NCBI GenBank assembly: GCA_947632555.1
Contig: CANRPU010000012.1
Coordinates: forward strand, 1-64,000
Length of the DNA: 64,000 bases
Source of the DNA: an uncultured Lachnospiraceae bacterium
GTDB taxonomy: Bacteria > Bacillota > Clostridia > Lachnospirales > Lachnospiraceae
Direction: 5' to 3'
Part shown: piece after piece, positions 63,185 to 64,000 of the stretch
Layout of the letters: every line of letters begins with the position of its first letter
How positions within the stretch are numbered: position 1 is the stretch's first letter
The notes under the pieces: model-generated
What the model was told of the DNA's origin: nothing
Database searches by the model: none
What the model saw: the letters and a program-made list of their open reading frames with translations, nothing else
Program-made: the position numbers and the translations under genes

Positions 63185-64000
63185 TCAACGCAGCTGCCCA
63201 AGCAGACGGCCCGCCAGCCGTACCGCTTCCGCCGCGTCCTTGGAATAGCCGTCCGCTCCGATTTCCCGGGCGTACTCTTCCGTGATAACGGCGCCCCCTA
63301 CCATAAATTTCGCGGTAACGCCCTGTTCCCGGGCATAGGATATCACCGCTTCCATCTGTTTCATGGTGGTGGTCATCAGCGCGGACAGGGCAATGATGGA
63401 AGCGTGATGCTCCCTGGCCGCCTGGATGATCCTTTCCTTGGGTACATCCTTTCCCAGATCCACTACCCGGAAGCCATAATTTTTCAGCATCAGCGCCACC
63501 AGATTCTTTCCGATATCATGAATGTCCCCTTCCACCGTGGCAATGACGATCACCGGCATGTCCGTTTCGGACCGTTCCGTGAGCATCAGAGGTTCCAGCA
63601 CTTCAATGGAGAGTTTCATGGCTTCCGCGCCCGCTATCAGCTGGGGCAGAAAGTACCTGCCGCTGTCAAAATAGTCCCCTACGGTATTGATGGCCGGCAG
63701 AAGCACTTCATCCAGCAGTTCCTTAGGCTGCGCCCCGGCCGCCAGCGCCTCCTTTGTCAGCCTGCCGATGTCCTTTCTGTTTCCTTTTAACACAGCCTCC
63801 CGCAGCTTTCTTTTTTCAGGAGATAGGTCCGCCGTTTCCTCCGCGGCTTCCCCGTTCCTGTCCGCAGTCTTCTCCCGGGGCTTTTGTTCTTCTTTTTCCA
63901 CCGCCGCTCTCTCTTTCTGAACCCGCTGCTCCCTGAGCCTGTCCGCGCAGGCAATATAGCGCGCATCCGCGTCCTCCTTGTTGAGCAAAAGGTCCGAAGC
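63185..64000 (-). CDS. metH: Cobalamin-binding C-terminal part of a probable methionine synthase (partial)
   Basis: The frame is open to the right edge of the window, so its start lies outside. About 270 residues are visible: a charged linker (AVEKEEQKPREKTADRNGEAAEE), a B12-binding cap domain (around RKLREAVLKGNRKDIG to AEAMK) and a B12-binding domain with the lower-ligand motif DIHDIGKN and GGAVITEEYAREIGADGYSKDA. MetH transfers a methyl group from folate to homocysteine via cobalamin; short clostridial MetH ends here without the reactivation domain. A corrinoid methyltransferase protein is the alternative, but the linker upstream favours MetH. Confidence 0.75.
   Translation of the reverse strand, partial: ASDLLLNKEDADARYIACADRLREQRVQKERAAVEKEEQKPREKTADRNGEAAEETADLSPEKRKLREAVLKGNRKDIGRLTKEALAAGAQPKELLDEVLLPAINTVGDYFDSGRYFLPQLIAGAEAMKLSIEVLEPLMLTERSETDMPVIVIATVEGDIHDIGKNLVALMLKNYGFRVVDLGKDVPKERIIQAAREHHASIIALSALMTTTMKQMEAVISYAREQGVTAKFMVGGAVITEEYAREIGADGYSKDAAEAVRLAGRLLGQLR

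Overview
The window looks like a chromosomal segment of a Gram-positive, single-membrane Clostridia bacterium, most likely Lachnospiraceae. The signs are gene content and order (YloU/FakA opposite rpmB, a DUF2953/GerW pair, short HisG with HisZ, FakA, RecU, two-subunit topoisomerase), AGGAGG-type ribosome binding sites and moderate GC content. No rRNA, tRNA, CRISPR array or transposase was seen. Most genes lie on the minus strand.

The notable region is the left end. Positions 195-5502 hold a compact prophage of a filamentous phage (inovirus type), about 5.29 kb between 21-bp direct repeats. On the minus strand it carries, in transcription order, a pV-like candidate ssDNA-binding protein, a 56-aa major-coat-like protein, a terminator, a secreted pIII-like protein with a C-terminal anchor, three small membrane proteins, a Zot/pI ATPase, a RepB-like HUH replication protein and a 64-aa unknown. 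A divergent XRE repressor faces them across a promoter loaded with TTTCAGAA operators. There is no integrase and no secretin. The ends are dif-like Xer sites, and the left end carries a long inverted repeat resembling the folded single-stranded attP of CTXphi. A pMV158-like double-strand origin (nick motif in a hairpin loop beside three tandem repeats) lies just upstream of rep.

The right end of the prophage sits on the 3' end of a blaI-like gene. From 5.5 to 10.5 kb there are two BlaI/BlaR1-like repressor/protease pairs in opposite gene order, each with its own dyad operator, and no beta-lactamase. From 10.5 to 15.2 kb comes a Nudix/RNase G/DUF2344/radical-SAM cluster. The histidine operon hisZ-G-D-B-IE fills 15.4-20.5 kb. 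From 20.5 to 30.2 kb are RecU, an RluD-type synthase, an HD-GYP protein with a CBM2-like sensor, an SDR, an RsuA-HAD fusion, a membrane gate protein, a cell-wall amidase, a coiled-coil protein, CoaD and RsmD.

From 30.2 to 42.5 kb are topoisomerase IV-like subunits, DegV, RecG, FakA, YloU, ribosomal protein bL28 and a sporulation-associated DUF2953/GerW pair. From 42.7 to 50.9 kb are a degenerate HD-GYP protein, a class B PBP with an FtsW/RodA partner, a U32 peptidase, ZapA and RuvBA. From 51 to 64 kb are a MATE transporter, LeuCD, a sensor kinase/response regulator pair, an ABC exporter, the ilvB-ilvN-ilvN-ilvC branched-chain operon and the 3' part of a probable metH. The only gene-free stretch over 300 bases is 5102-5487, the structured intergenic region of the phage.
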